A stretch of DNA of 64,000 nucleotides from Prionace glauca (lineage: Eukaryota; Chordata; Chondrichthyes; Carcharhiniformes; Carcharhinidae). The notes under the pieces are model-generated. The model saw nothing but the letters and a program-made list of their open reading frames with translations, did no database searches and was not told the origin of the DNA. Below, piece by piece: positions 49,101 to 57,057 of this stretch. Location: contig CM075724.1 of the NCBI GenBank assembly GCA_037974335.1, positions 62,584,470 through 62,648,469 of the forward strand, in the 5' to 3' direction. The translations under genes were made by a program, and so were the position numbers. Position 1 is the first letter of the stretch. Each line of letters begins with the position of its first letter.

Positions 49101-52100
49101 TGTCTGGGTGAAAAGATTTCTCCTTATCTCTGTCCTAACGGTCTACTCTGTATCCTCAGACTGTGACCCGTGGTTCTGGACACCCTCACCATGAGGAGTG
49201 TCCTCCTTACTTCTGTGGCTAGTCCTGGTAGAATTTTAAATGTTTTTATGAGAATTCCCCTCATTCTTCTGAAATCCAGTGATTACAACCCTAATCAATC
49301 TCTCCTCATGTGTCAGTCCCACCATCTCAGGAATGAATCTATGAATTAAGGTGGTTCAAGTGGCCTTCATCAGCTGTGTGACTTCTATAACTGGTGAATG
49401 TGCAACTCATTAGGAAAGAGCATCAAAAACCAAATACTAAAGATGCTGAAAAACTAAACAAAAATGCAGTAAATATTCAGCAAGTCAGTTAACATTTTCA
49501 GGTCAGTGACTTTTCACTTGAACCGGAAGTTACTGGAAATGTAATGTGTTTAAAATGAGTGAAAGAGGAGAGGTAGAAAAATAACAAAAGTCTGTGATAG
49601 GTTGGAAAATAGAAGTGATAAATTGCCAAGAGTTGGTAGTGCAAGGCTACTTGGCCAAACTAAGCAGGAGGTGGCAGAATACTTGAGCAGCAGGAGTGTG
49701 GTCAGAATGACTTAGGGAGTGATAATGGAACAAGCTTTAAAGAAAGATGTGCCTATAGAAGTGTGAGTGGCAGAATGCTGAAAAGAGCTAACATAAAAGC
49801 AAAAAAAAAGAGTGTATAATTAAAACCAGCTAAATGAAAGGAAGCAAAATGGGTGTACAGATCATGATGGGTATACATTTTCTCCCCTATTCAGGAGCAG
49901 CATGATGCCATCTGGCATCACAGCTCCCACTGCGGTCCCACCCATCTTGCTCCTGACAACTCGGGTGACTCCTCAGAGGATGCGGGTGAAGGGACCTCCA
50001 AGGGTGGCACCCTTTTGGCGTCAGCTTCCACCTCACAACTCAGCTTCTCAGATACTCTCACTTTGGTTGTCCAGTTAGTGGTGAGGTTTCTGGGTCACTC
50101 TCTGGTGAGCACAATACATCTAATAACGTACATTGGATGGTGGAGGGAATGTGGGAGGCCTTTGGGACAGGGGACCTGCTGGAGGCGAGGACTCATTTGG
50201 CCCCAGTCTACATGCTGGGCCTCTGAGATCACTTCTTTCTCAGCTGCTGGGGAGAGTAAGAAGTCTCTCAATATCAGTGTAAAGTCCAACAGGTTTATTT
50301 GTAGCAAATGCCACTAGCTTTTGGAACTGGCTGTTCCTTTTGTGTCTTTACATGCCCTGTTTGTGATCAGAACTCCCACCCACCTGACGAAGGAACAACC
50401 AGTTCCAAAAGCTAGTGACGTTTGCTACAAATAAACCCGTTGGACTTTAACCTGGTATTGTGAGACTTCTTACTGTGTTTACCCCAGTCCAGTGCCAGCA
50501 TCTCCACATCGCAGCCACAGAGCCATGGAATGCAGAAGGGGCTGACGGCCACACTGGACCAACTGCGAGGCTGTTGGGAGGAGTCTCAAAGCTTTCAGGT
50601 GGACCAGTTATTGCGAGGTTCCCAGGCTAACACTGGCATCTGCGGTGGAAAGCCTGGGACAGAGAATCCTCACCATGAGTGGCAGGTTCCAGGTGATGGC
50701 TAAATCACAGCAGAGTCCCAGAGGACCACGGCTGAGTCACAGCTGAGAAACTCAACAGGCTTCTCAAGGTTCTGCAGTCCATGACTGAGAGGCTTGGGGG
50801 TTTGCGTGAGACCCAGCAGGACAGTGCTGAGTCACAGCGGCTATGGCAGCAGCGCTTGAAAATATGGCCTGGTCACAGAGGGCCAAGGCTGAGGGGCTGC
50901 AGAGTGTGGCCCAGTCTCAGAGGCCACTTGCCACCGTTGATAGGTGGCTCATAACTCAGGTGGTGATCACAGAGAACTTGACCACCAGGGGTAAAATGCA
51001 GATGGTCCTCCAGGACTGGTAGGGCTGGCTGATGCTGGAACTTCTGGAACTCACTGCAGAAGCACTGCCATTTCATGAAGTGACCCAGGGACTCCAAGGG
51101 AGCAGGAAGGATTCAAGCCCAGGCTTTCCAACCAGGAGACTGTGGCTATGGCTACACCTTCTGATTCCCCCCTTCCAGATACCAGGGCATCTGAGGCGCA
51201 GCGGGATGAAGGTGTCATGACTACATCCCAGACACCTGGGAACCAGCCAGGCCCTCAAGGTTCAGGCCCTTCAGAGGAACCGCCAAGGGCCATGGTAGGC
51301 AGCTGACCCCTTCTACCTCCGATGTACATTCTGGGGGAGCACCAAAACATAATGGTGGGCCACGCAATGTTAGGAAGTTGCAGTTGCACAAAGATGACAT
51401 GGGTGAAGGGCACCACTAGTTAGATAGATATTTAAGCACTTTAATGTTTTCTGTTCACATGTTTTTATATTGGCATTTATTATTTAGACACTTTTATTGT
51501 CAATAATAAATGTTTTTTTCACCACCTGTGACTAATTTGTCTCTTTTGAAATCCTCCACCCTTGAGGGTTGCCAGTGTGATGTTTCATGTTGATGTCAGT
51601 TGGGGAGGCCCCTCAATGTTATTTCAATAAGAAAATGCAGGCATTGGTATCCCAGAACCCTGGAGAGATTATCTCCCCTCCCCCACCTCACTCCACTGAC
51701 CCTGGGACTCCATATGGGGATTTACAGATCCCTTATCCACTACACAGATGTGAGTCCAGGTATCAGTGTGCATACGGAGCTTAGGTAGGAGTCAGACGAG
51801 ATTGCATCAGGACATCATCATAATGGTGCATCGTCAACACCCTCCTACCCAGGCCCACTATTGTGGTGTTAGTGTGCAGGAGATAGTAGGACTTTGTGGA
51901 GGAGGGAGGATGGAATCCATGTGCGGAAATACAGGCCGCTAGTGAACAAAGTGTCTGATGGTCAGAGTCTCCTCACAGACATTGCATGCCTGACTCTTGC
52001 TGTCTGCCCTCCAGCGCCTGGGTGGCGTGCTCGGCCTTGTCCTTCTCTTCCTCCTCCTCTTCCTCCTCCTCATCCTGCTGGGCGTTCTCCTCCCCAGTGA

Positions 52101-55100
52101 CATCTGGCCGATCGGCCTCCACACCACCCTCTTCCTTCAAAAGGGTCTCCTTGCTGTTGTGCCAAGTTGTGAAAAGCACAGCACTCCACCACAATGCAAG
52201 AAGAAATCAGGGGACTATATTGTAGGGCCCCACCAGAGTGGTCCAGACACCTGAACCACATTTTGCGGAGCCCTATGCACCTCTCCACTATTAAACAGAT
52301 GGCAACATGAGTCTCATTATACTGGGTCTCCGCATCAGTATCAGGCCTCTGCATAGGCGTCGTCAGCCAAGTCCGAAGTGGGTACCAACTCTCACCCATG
52401 AGCCATCCCCATAGTTTAGGCTCCTCCTCAGGACCTCCAATATGTCTGTGCTCCTCAGTATCAAACTGTCATGCATGCTGCCAGGGTGTCTGTGCAAATG
52501 TGCATAATGTTTACCTTTTGGTCATAAACACATTTAGGGAATGAAACCCCTTCTATTCTTGAATTGTCATGGATTGCGAAGTGGGGCCTAGAAGGTAATG
52601 TAGGTGCAGTCTATAGCCCCCTGCATGTTACATCCCTGCAATGACTGTGAATCCTGCAGCCCGGGCTTCCTGTTGGGCCTGGCCCAAGTGAAATTTGATG
52701 TACTGACCAGCCCGTTCATACAGGGCATCCGTGACCTATTTCACACAGTTGTGGACGGCTGAATGGGAAATTACACGTACATCTCCACTGGTGGTATGGA
52801 AGGACCTGATAGCATAAAAGTTTAATGCAGCCGTCGATTTCAATGCCAGCGAGAGTGAGTACCCTCCCCACACCACCAAACCCCTCCCACCCCCAGGTCC
52901 TGCAACAAGTGACACAGGTTTTGCACTGACTCTTTTCGTTGCTGGAGCCATCGGCAGCAGGCAATGTCTGATGTTTGTTCAAATGAAACTTGGGAACTGT
53001 TGTGGTCTCTACTCCCTTCTTCTCCTACACCCCTTCTCTCTGGATGAATGGTGGCCATATCCTATCTGTGGTTGCTGTCTCTCTCTACTCCTGCGAGTGG
53101 TAAGGCCTGGGCCTCCTCTGCCTGCAATTTATCCTTATGCTCTTCCTCCTCCAGCTCCAGCAGCAAGATCAATTGATTGCTTTGCAAAAACCATCTCGTC
53201 AATGTGAAGGTAGGGGAGGGGAGGTATAGATTTGGAGAAGTTAAGGAACACTGATTACCCCTAGCCAAACAACACACACAGTATGTCCACCACCACCCGA
53301 TTCCTGCCAAGATGGGACTCAGACCCTCCATCCTTCTCCCAGTAATGCACATCTAGAGCTCATGCAATAGTGACCACATATACTGCTGCTTGAAAAGTCA
53401 AAGGTTTTCCAGCACCACCCCAGCCCTCCAAAACCTGGAACAGTGTTGCATGCACTAGGACCCAGCAGCACCCCCCAAAGCCAGTGCTGAGATCTAGGTC
53501 CATGCTGAAAATCAGATATTGGGCACTGTGATCAGCTGCAGCCCCCCCACCCACCCCATACACTCGCAGACCCTTTCCTGTCCCGAAACACCACATGGCC
53601 ACCACAGAAGGACCCCCTGTGAGCAGCATGGAGCTATCCGATGGTAGGCACTTACATCCTCAGGAACCCACACACCCGACTTCAGCACTTCCTCGCATCC
53701 AAAAATGGGTGCAACAGGATGGTAAAATTCTGCCTACGATTCTTGATTGGGACTGGAGAATGGTTCTTTCAAACTTAATCTGGAATTTAATTTTATCATG
53801 ATTACATTTTTCCAAACAATCTTTTGCCAATTAAACCTGCCTTATTGCACAATATTAGATCTAAAATAACTTTTGCCTTAATTGGTTCCACAATGTGTTG
53901 TTCTAGGAAACAAGGTCATTTGCATTGTTGTGTGACGTGCTTAATAGTGAAAGTAACAGAAATGTGAATAAATCTATGGGCCTGCACTTCCCATCTAGTA
54001 TTCCATCTAATTATCATGGGATGTCCTTGTTTGATTTTGATTTATTATTGTCGTATGTATTTAACATACAGTGAAAAGTATTGTTTCTTGCATGCTGTAC
54101 AGACAAAACATATCGTCCATAGAGAAGAAAACGAGAGAGTGCAGAATGTAGTGTAACAGTCATAGCTAGGGTGTAAAGAAGAATCAACTTAATGCAAGGT
54201 AAGTCCATTCAAAAGTCTGATAGCAGCAGGGAAGAAGCTGTCCTCGAGTCAGTTAGTACATGACTCAGACTTTTGTATCTTTTTCCCGACGGAAGAAGGT
54301 GGAAGAGAGAATGTCCGGGGTATGTGGGGTCCTTATCTATGCTGACTGCTATGCTGTGTAGACAGTCAATGAATGGGAGGCTGGTTTATGCGATGGATTG
54401 GGCTACATTCATGACCTTTTGTAGTTCCTTGTGGTCTTGGGCAGACCAGGAACCATACTAAGCTGTGATACAACCAGAAAGAATGCTGACAAAGGCTGAC
54501 TTCCTGTGTGGTAGAGGAAAATATTTTATCAGCAGGCAAGAGAAAGGAAGAGGATTAGGAAAGTCAAATATATATTTTTCCTCTGTTTCAGACTGGAGTG
54601 ATGAATTTGGTGGCATTACTTCATACATCGCAAAGGAAGAAGATGAAGAGGTATGCTTCTTGTTTACTGAGGTTCAATTTGAAGTCCAAAAAATAAATAA
54701 TTTGCATTTATAAGGCGCCTTTCAACATCTTAGGACACCCTAACACACTTTACAGTTAATGAAGTAATTCTTAAGGCTATTCACTAGTGTAATTTAGGAA
54801 ACTCAGCAGTCAATCTGGGCACAGAAACTTCCAAAAATAGCAGTGACAATGGCCAGAAATTTTAATTGGTAATTTTGATTGAGGGGTAAATATTGACTGG
54901 GACACTAGGGAGAACTTCCTTGATATTTTTCAAAGTTGTGCAACGTGATCTTTTACGTCCAGCTGCAAAGGTTGTTGGACTCATGAAGCAGCATCCCTAA
55001 GTATTGCAATCATGTGTCTGCCTGGGGTACCTCTGATTCAGGTAATGACTTTAAGTAGCAAACTTGATGAGGATGTTTGAAGTGTCAAATGGTAAAGAAA

Positions 55101-56216
55101 CCAGTCCAAGGCAAGTCAGGACAGTAGGATTGAACAGTGTAAATTTAAATTAGGAAATACCACATTTAAAGTAGGTTGAAAGAAAGACGTCTTGATCAAA
55201 AATTATTAATGTTTAAATTCATATAATGGTCATGAAGATTTTGGAACATTTAAAATACAGTCAAATGCTAACCTGGTGATGTGGAGGCCCAAAAGCATGA
55301 AATTTAAGGGCCATGTGTTCTTTTAGTGTCTTTCTCATGTGTTATTTTGTAATCGAAAGGAAATTAATAATCTCAAGCAACCTCGTAATCCAAGTGCAAT
55401 ATCACTTACTTTCAGTCAAAACATTATGAATTTCATGTTCAGAAATGCCTGGTAGTGTCTTGTTCAATAACAGCAGGCATTCCAAAAGCAAACCCATGTG
55501 TAGCTTTGGTGTGACGCATACTAGGAGACTAAAACTGAGAATTTTTCCATTTGAGTTGGGGACTGTCAGGCAGCGCTAGCACTAACAGTGACTACTGGCA
55601 ACAAACCCATTCTTCCTAAGTGGAGAATTTGGATTAGCATGAAGACTCTGAAAGGAAAGGCTTTACATATTAATGATGCAATAATCTTTTGGCGTAGCAG
55701 TGTAGTGCACTTAAATGCACCAAGTCCTTAACTGGTGTCTGCAGTAGTGTAGGAAGATTCTAAAATATTCTATACATTGAATTCCTAGATTTAGCAAACT
55801 CACTGAAAATGGGGCCATGTCATCCTAAGGAGAAACTAAATGAAAGTCTCGTACTCCAGTATGAGAAAAGGCTTAAAATAAGGATTGTAAATCACCCAAG
55901 ACAGCCTTACTAAGCTAAAGACCTGAGGCTTGTGAGATATCATGTGCCATCCATAATAACCAAAGATAAAGTGTAAGTAGGGGTTTGGAAAGGAAGAAGC
56001 AAGTGATTAATTCACTATAATGAAAACATTTTAATGCCTTGTATTTTATTTCAGTTACTTACTCTTTGTCCAGAAGATAACTCCTTGGCCTTGATCTACC
56101 GAGATAAAGAAACACTGAAGTTTGTGAAACACGTTAACCAGCGAAGCATCAGTCAGCGTAAGAAGACACAAGAGAGAAAAGGGTTCTGGGACTTTTCGTT
56201 TGTGTATAATGAGTGA
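21947..56216 (+). CDS. OGFOD1: OGFOD1, prolyl 3-hydroxylase (13 coding exons)
   Basis: Joined exons: 21947-22100, 24420-24568, 25625-25671, 28432-28532, 30912-31028, 31842-31933, 32186-32314, 35106-35219, 39231-39310, 41590-41900, 45090-45218, 54592-54650, 56055-56216. They give 1644 nt, 547 residues plus stop; human OGFOD1 has 542. The family enzyme uses Fe(II), oxygen and 2-oxoglutarate to hydroxylate Pro62 of ribosomal protein uS12/RPS23 and acts in the nucleus and at stress granules. Seen here: a basic N terminus, a catalytic double-stranded beta-helix domain (about 60-240) with H156, D158, H219 and R231, an acidic linker (about 373-392), and a second, non-catalytic oxygenase-like domain to the C terminus. 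All splice sites are GT-AG and no frame break was found. In mammals NUDT21 is divergent upstream and BBS2 convergent downstream; neither was found here. Confidence 0.95.
22306..22511. mobile_element. Small Penelope-like element: inverted terminal-repeat pair
   Basis: Two PLE terminal repeats face each other. The left arm begins CACAGTAAAAAGTCTGAC; the right arm runs on through the terminal tail to CATACCCACATCA. TGGCGGAGTAC flanks it (about 22295-22305 and 22520-22530), an 11-bp target duplication. The arms are nearly identical, which points to a recent insertion. Exact edges are uncertain by about 10 bp. Confidence 0.85.
22916..23262 (-). mobile_element. tRNA-derived SINE, well preserved (HE1-like)
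   Basis: The left end ACATAGAACCCTACAGTGC and CTTCGGCCCATCGAGTCTGC is the tail in reverse. CAGGGTCC-like GGGTCCTGGGTTCAATTCCC is read on the minus strand (B box), and GGTAGCACAGTGGTTAGCAC is the A-box head at the right end. It is a good model copy for the family here. Confidence 0.85.
23690..24037 (+). repeat. Duplicated block, copy A (before exon 2)
   Basis: Shares a long order of matching segments with 24735-25076: GAGATAACAGGAAATTTTG, TTTTGAATGGTGTAGTCTTA, TTTATGTGATGCCTTTTCA and CCACTAAAGCAATTTTGAAA. The orientation is direct. Confidence 0.85.
24420..24568 (+). CDS. OGFOD1: OGFOD1 exon 2 (residues 52-101)
   Basis: The acceptor CCTCTACAG|AG restores phase 1. It encodes [17 protein letters not shown] and then [25 protein letters not shown], matching human NDLYKFQQ. 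The donor is AAGCAG|GTGAGA, phase 0. Confidence 0.93.
24569..25624 (+). other. OGFOD1 intron 2
   Basis: Starts with unique sequence, then holds duplicated block copy B (24735-25076). The rest to 25624 is AT-rich with no recognised element. Confidence 0.8.
24735..25076 (+). repeat. Duplicated block, copy B (after exon 2)
   Basis: Direct, diverged copy of 23690-24037. Its end (GTGATGCCTTTTCACATCCC, AACATCCCAAAATC) is also related to the repeat at 36010-36440 and 54690-55000, so part of the block may be a dispersed repeat. Confidence 0.85.
25625..25671 (+). CDS. OGFOD1: OGFOD1 exon 3 (residues 102-117)
   Basis: Encodes [16 protein letters not shown], human SDDLKKRREPHISTLR. The acceptor is TTCACAG and the donor AAG|GTGAGT; phase 2 at the end. 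At 47 nt it is the shortest exon. Confidence 0.92.
26205..26545 (-). mobile_element. tRNA-derived SINE, second family, diverged
   Basis: TTTCATGGGATGTGGATTTG at the left and TGGATTAGTCCAGTGATGTG at the right match the ends of the reverse-oriented SINE at 33050-33385. Confidence 0.6.
27855..28235 (+). mobile_element. CR1 LINE 3' end
   Basis: An open frame (27854-28141) reads [26 protein letters not shown] and [20 protein letters not shown], the CR1 ORF2 C terminus. The 3' UTR GGCGGGGCAGGCTCGAAGGG and the end CTCTTATTTCTTATG follow. 5'-truncated. Confidence 0.88.
28432..28532 (+). CDS. OGFOD1: OGFOD1 exon 4 (residues 117-150)
   Basis: Encodes [20 protein letters not shown] and [13 protein letters not shown], human [13 protein letters not shown]. 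The acceptor is TCTTCCCAG and the donor ACAG|GTATAC; phase 1 at the end. Confidence 0.93.
28744..28779. repeat. Perfect 17-bp hairpin with 2-nt loop
   Basis: ATCTGATATCATGATGA at 28744-28760 and its exact reverse complement at 28763-28779, separated by AG. It is intronic, with no associated gene. Confidence 0.9.
29106..30013. mobile_element. Non-autonomous inverted-repeat transposon, copy 1
   Basis: The ends GCGATTCTCCCA and ATGGGAGAATCAC (reverse complement GTGATTCTCCCAT) form a terminal inverted repeat. The interior is GC-rich and has no coding motif. ATGAATACC, CTGTGCACTGCAGAGG and other segments recur at 42076-43013, so the two form a family. A MITE-like element is the best reading; the superfamily is not known. 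Confidence 0.65.
30912..31028 (+). CDS. OGFOD1: OGFOD1 exon 5, iron-binding motif (residues 151-189)
   Basis: Encodes [20 protein letters not shown], then [19 protein letters not shown]. The HxD iron ligands are H156 and D158. Human reads [20 protein letters not shown], so this is the most conserved part of the enzyme. The acceptor is GTTGCAG and the donor GATG|GTGAGT. Confidence 0.95.
31029..31841 (+). other. OGFOD1 intron 5
   Basis: AT-rich, about 0.8 kb, with no transposon, RNA or reading frame recognised. Confidence 0.6.
31842..31933 (+). CDS. OGFOD1: OGFOD1 exon 6, distal iron ligand (residues 190-220)
   Basis: Encodes [20 protein letters not shown] and [12 protein letters not shown]219 is the third iron ligand (human H218). 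The acceptor is TTTTACAG and the donor CAG|GTACAG, phase 0. Confidence 0.95.
32186..32314 (+). CDS. OGFOD1: OGFOD1 exon 7, 2-oxoglutarate-binding Arg (residues 221-263)
   Basis: Encodes [20 protein letters not shown] then [20 protein letters not shown] and ASD. R231 corresponds to human R230, which binds the 2-oxoglutarate carboxylate. The acceptor is TTCAG and the donor GAT|GTAAGT. Intron 6 before it is only 252 bp. Confidence 0.95.
33050..33385 (-). mobile_element. tRNA-derived SINE, second family, best copy
   Basis: The left end TTTTTATTCCTTCACGGGAC and GCATTTATTGCCCATC, the B-box region GGCGGGATTCGAACCC (read on the minus strand as GGGTTCGAATCCC), and the right end ATAGTCCAGCC. The order matches 21095-21445 in reverse. 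Confidence 0.75.
34690..34985 (+). mobile_element. tRNA-derived SINE
   Basis: GGCAGCACGGAGGCACAGTG (A-box head), CCTAGGTTCGATTCCTG (B box), and the end CACCTACTTGTGACTAATAA. It shares its tail with 10895-11205 and with the reverse copy at 59020-59325. Confidence 0.75.
35106..35219 (+). CDS. OGFOD1: OGFOD1 exon 8 (residues 264-301)
   Basis: Encodes [20 protein letters not shown] then [18 protein letters not shown]; human [20 protein letters not shown]. The acceptor is GTTTCAG and the donor AAG|GTGAAA, phase 0. It opens the second oxygenase-like domain. Confidence 0.94.
35506..35706. mobile_element. Small Penelope-like element: inverted terminal-repeat pair
   Basis: Two facing terminal repeats (AAGAAGTCTCACAACACCAG on the left; ACCTGGTGTTGTGAAACTTC on the right). 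Only the right arm keeps the tail ending CACCAGCATCTCCACGTCA. AATTGCCACAAG (35494-35505) and AATTACCACAAG (35707-35718) are the target duplication, with one mismatch. It belongs to an older subfamily than 22306-22511. Confidence 0.85.
36010..36440 (+). repeat. Dispersed repeat, unclassified
   Basis: TTTACAAAGTGACTTTCATG, GTTATACAGCCAGTGAAGTA, GTAATGACAAGATAATC and GAAAGACAGCACACTGCC line up in order with 54690-55000. The class is not known. Confidence 0.6.
36930..37760 (-). mobile_element. LINE remnant with reverse-transcriptase motif, split by a CR1 end
   Basis: A minus-strand frame (37511-37813) contains [13 protein letters not shown] (catalytic box at about 37634-37654), the YxDD box followed by the AL.THTE motif of some non-LTR reverse transcriptases. 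It is not the CR1 type (FADDTKI). A CR1 3' tip lies at 37312-37400. Boundaries are approximate. Confidence 0.55.
37312..37400 (+). mobile_element. CR1 LINE, extreme 3' end only
   Basis: ATCAGCCATGATCTTATTGA, GGCAGGCTCGAAGGGCCAGA and TTATGTTCTTATGTTCTTAT: only the last 90 bp of a CR1, with its 8-bp tail repeat. Confidence 0.85.
39231..39310 (+). CDS. OGFOD1: OGFOD1 exon 9 (residues 302-328)
   Basis: Encodes [20 protein letters not shown] then RGPANKR; human PEKFTKVCEALEHGHVEW and RGPPNKR. The acceptor is TTGTGCAG and the donor AAGAG|GTAAAT; phase 2 at the end. Confidence 0.94.
39480..39720 (+). repeat. Dispersed repeat with inverted ends, unclassified
   Basis: GGAAAATCTCAGCAGGTCTC near the left and GACCTGCTGAGATTTTCCAG near the right are inverted relative to each other. 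Partial copies lie at 20765-20900, 43420-43520 and 49430-49530. It may be a short inverted-repeat element. Confidence 0.55.
40345..40800 (+). mobile_element. CR1 LINE 3' end
   Basis: The frame 40342-40701 reads [40 protein letters not shown] and [20 protein letters not shown]. It then runs through the CR1 3' UTR to the 8-bp tail TTATGTTCTTATGTACTTAT. 5'-truncated. Confidence 0.9.
41590..41900 (+). CDS. OGFOD1: OGFOD1 exon 10, acidic linker (residues 328-431)
   Basis: The largest exon. It begins with [20 protein letters not shown] and the conserved [17 protein letters not shown], then the low-complexity [18 protein letters not shown] (373-390) and a Lys-rich stretch. Human has a Glu/Asn-rich stretch in the same place, so the length change is expected. 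The donor is AAAG|GTAAGC, phase 1. Confidence 0.95.
42076..43013. mobile_element. Non-autonomous inverted-repeat transposon, copy 2
   Basis: The ends GGGGGCAATTCTCCCC and GGGATGGGAGATTTGCCCC (reverse complement GGGGCAAATCTCCCATCCC) are a terminal inverted repeat. The interior parallels 29106-30013 (CTCCCACATACTGTGTACTG versus CTCCCACGCTCTGTGCACTG). No coding motif. Confidence 0.7.
43697..44455 (-). mobile_element. CR1 LINE 3' part, young subfamily
   Basis: Minus-strand frames (43947-44270 and 44267-44473) read [20 protein letters not shown] and [20 protein letters not shown], nearly identical to the copies at 45970, 59430 and 63000. One short deletion and frame change lies near 44270. 5'-truncated. 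Confidence 0.92.
44770..44870 (+). mobile_element. CR1 LINE endonuclease-region fragment
   Basis: [20 protein letters not shown] in the + frame is the same segment as [20 protein letters not shown] on the minus strand near 48250. It is an older subfamily. Confidence 0.65.
45090..45218 (+). CDS. OGFOD1: OGFOD1 exon 11 (residues 432-474)
   Basis: Encodes [20 protein letters not shown] then [20 protein letters not shown] and GCE; human [20 protein letters not shown]. The acceptor is CATCACAG and the donor GAAG|GTATGA; phase 1 at the end. Confidence 0.95.
45905..49345 (-). mobile_element. Older CR1 fragment hosting a younger CR1
   Basis: 45905-45968 (CATAGAAAATAGGAGCAGGA) and about 49025-49345 (CATTCAATGTTTTGGACTCA to TCTCTCCTCATGTGTCAGTC) read as one diverged CR1 3' end. 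The younger copy 45970-49020 separates them. Confidence 0.55.
45970..49020 (-). mobile_element. CR1 LINE with endonuclease and reverse transcriptase regions, 3 kb
   Basis: Read on the minus strand: endonuclease (48970-48000: [19 protein letters not shown], then [10 protein letters not shown] and SDHCMVEF), linker (48115-47348), early reverse transcriptase (47438-47070: [19 protein letters not shown] and [18 protein letters not shown]), [10 protein letters not shown] near 46960-46994, FADDTKIGG near 46900, then the C-terminal part and a 3' UTR to 45970. There are frame changes between these blocks, and about 50-60 residues seem lost between [10 protein letters not shown] and GVPQGSV, so it cannot make the enzyme. 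ORF1 is absent. It is the most complete member of the young family here. Confidence 0.9.
49350..49870. other. Mostly unrecognised sequence
   Basis: 49430-49530 (GATGCTGAAAAACTAAAC, CAGCAAGTCAGTTAACATTT) resembles the unclassified repeat at 39480-39720. Nothing else is recognised. Confidence 0.4.
50256..50510. mobile_element. Small Penelope-like element: inverted terminal-repeat pair, diverged
   Basis: Left arm GTAAGAAGTCTCTCAATATC and AAAGTCCAACAGGTTTATTT; right arm AATAAACCCGTTGGACTTTA to the tail CAGTGCCAGCATCTCCACATC. Between them is a short stretch of PLE sequence (TTACATGCCCTGTTTGTGAT). No clear target duplication was found, unlike the others. Confidence 0.75.
51940..52560 (-). pseudogene. 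Harbinger transposase C-terminal remnant
   Basis: The open frame of 52070-52399 covers the best part, followed in another frame (51973-52194) by an acidic tail, [20 protein letters not shown]. Upstream the frame is lost. It lacks the N-terminal catalytic region in one frame, so it is not functional. A domesticated gene is unlikely given the breaks. Confidence 0.75.
54030..54490 (+). repeat. Dispersed repeat, unclassified
   Basis: TTAACATACAGTGAAAAGTA, GAGAGAGTGCAGAATGTAGT, TCTTTTTCCCGACGGAAGAA and GATACAACCAGAAAGAATGC are parts of a repeat I recall from shark and other fish sequence. It ends about 100 bp before exon 12. The class is not known. Confidence 0.55.
54592..54650 (+). CDS. OGFOD1: OGFOD1 exon 12 (residues 475-494)
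   Basis: Encodes [20 protein letters not shown]; human [20 protein letters not shown]. The acceptor CTGTTTCAG and the donor GAG|GTATGC; phase 0. Confidence 0.94.
54651..56054 (+). other. OGFOD1 intron 12
   Basis: A dispersed repeat lies at 54690-55000 (ATTTATAAGGCGCCTTTCAA, TTTACAGTTAATGAAGTAAT, GATCTTTTACGTCC), related to 36010-36440. The rest shows nothing recognised. Confidence 0.65.
56055..56216 (+). CDS. OGFOD1: OGFOD1 exon 13, C terminus (residues 495-547)
   Basis: Encodes [40 protein letters not shown] and [13 protein letters not shown], then TGA at 56214-56216. Human ends TGFWDFSFIYYE. The acceptor is TATTTCAG. Confidence 0.96.
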   Translation, partial: LLTLCPEDNSLALIYRDKETLKFVKHVNQRSISQRKKTQERKGFWDFSFVYNE

Positions 56217-57055
56217 TGGCACATCTGCTTTGTGTAATAACTGATATGGGATGAAACATCAAAATGTTGAATGATGTGTTCTTGCTGATATTGAGGCTTA
56301 TGTGGTATGTGCATCTTTTAAGATCAGATATATGATGGTGGCAGTTAAATCCTCATTGCATTTCACCTGGGCTGCTTTTGGCTGTGCCAGATGTTTATAC
56401 ATTTGAAGAAAGACTTACTTAGTTTGTGAGATCTTGGTGTTAAATTTGCAATTGCCATAAAGTGTATGGTAATACTAATTAAAATATTTTTGGAACAGTT
56501 TTAATTTTTGAATTAAAAACATTTTTGTAATAATTGTGAATCAAATCTTTAATTTTGCTTGTCTCTTTATATTTGGTCCCCCTTTACAATCATCTGTCTT
56601 CATCGTGCCTGCTACAAGTTTCTTATAGTGGTACCTTCTAAATTTCAAGCATTTCGCAGGGTGAATTTGATAGTACTCTACTGCCTTTTACAACTTTTGT
56701 AGTGATACACTAATCTGTTTAATTTGTAATCTTATGATTTTTTGGGCTGTATTTTCTGTTGGTGTTCCCTCCAATTTATATTTTCTGTCTGAGAATTTCT
56801 GATATGTGAATCCTTGGCTGATGACCTACTGCCAGCCTGCCAATTTTGCTTGGAATTGGGCTGCTGGCAGGTATGGAGATAGCTGAGGCAACAGCTGCTT
56901 CTTTGATTTATTCTACATCAGATTTTAGGCATTTAATATAGTGAAATTGATGGCCTCATTCAGGGAAGAGGAAAGATAATTGGTGTGGGAAATATAAGCA
57001 AAAGGAGTTATCTGCATCAAACCATATTGTAGAAAAAATAATTTGCCTGTCCCAG
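56217..57055 (+). other. OGFOD1 3' UTR and flank
   Basis: Candidate polyadenylation signals ATTAAA lie at 56478-56483 and 56512-56517, 260-300 bp after the stop. The rest is AT-rich with nothing recognised. The real cleavage site is not known. Confidence 0.55.
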
Positions 57056-57057
57056 GA

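Larger units (their letters stand above)
49870..53740 (-). mobile_element. PIF/Harbinger DNA transposon, second copy, with PLE insert
   Basis: On the minus strand 52070-52399 reads [39 protein letters not shown] and [15 protein letters not shown], the C-terminal block of HARBI1-like transposases, ending [14 protein letters not shown]. The right end (AGGCAGAATTTTACC on the minus strand, about 53722-53738) resembles the 5459 terminus. 50500-51320 on the + strand holds a broken Gln/Ser-rich frame and an AATAAA near 51507, possibly the second (Myb-like) protein. The left end is not resolved. Confidence 0.65.
45219..54591 (+). other. OGFOD1 intron 11, 9.4 kb
   Basis: The longest intron, mostly insertions: nested CR1s (45905-49345), a Harbinger element with a small PLE in it (49870-53740) and an unclassified repeat (54030-54490). 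45230-45890 shows no recognised feature. Confidence 0.8.

Noticed and set aside
51973-52194. Glu-rich reading frame as a host gene
   Set aside because: It is the acidic tail of the Harbinger remnant, in a different frame and broken.
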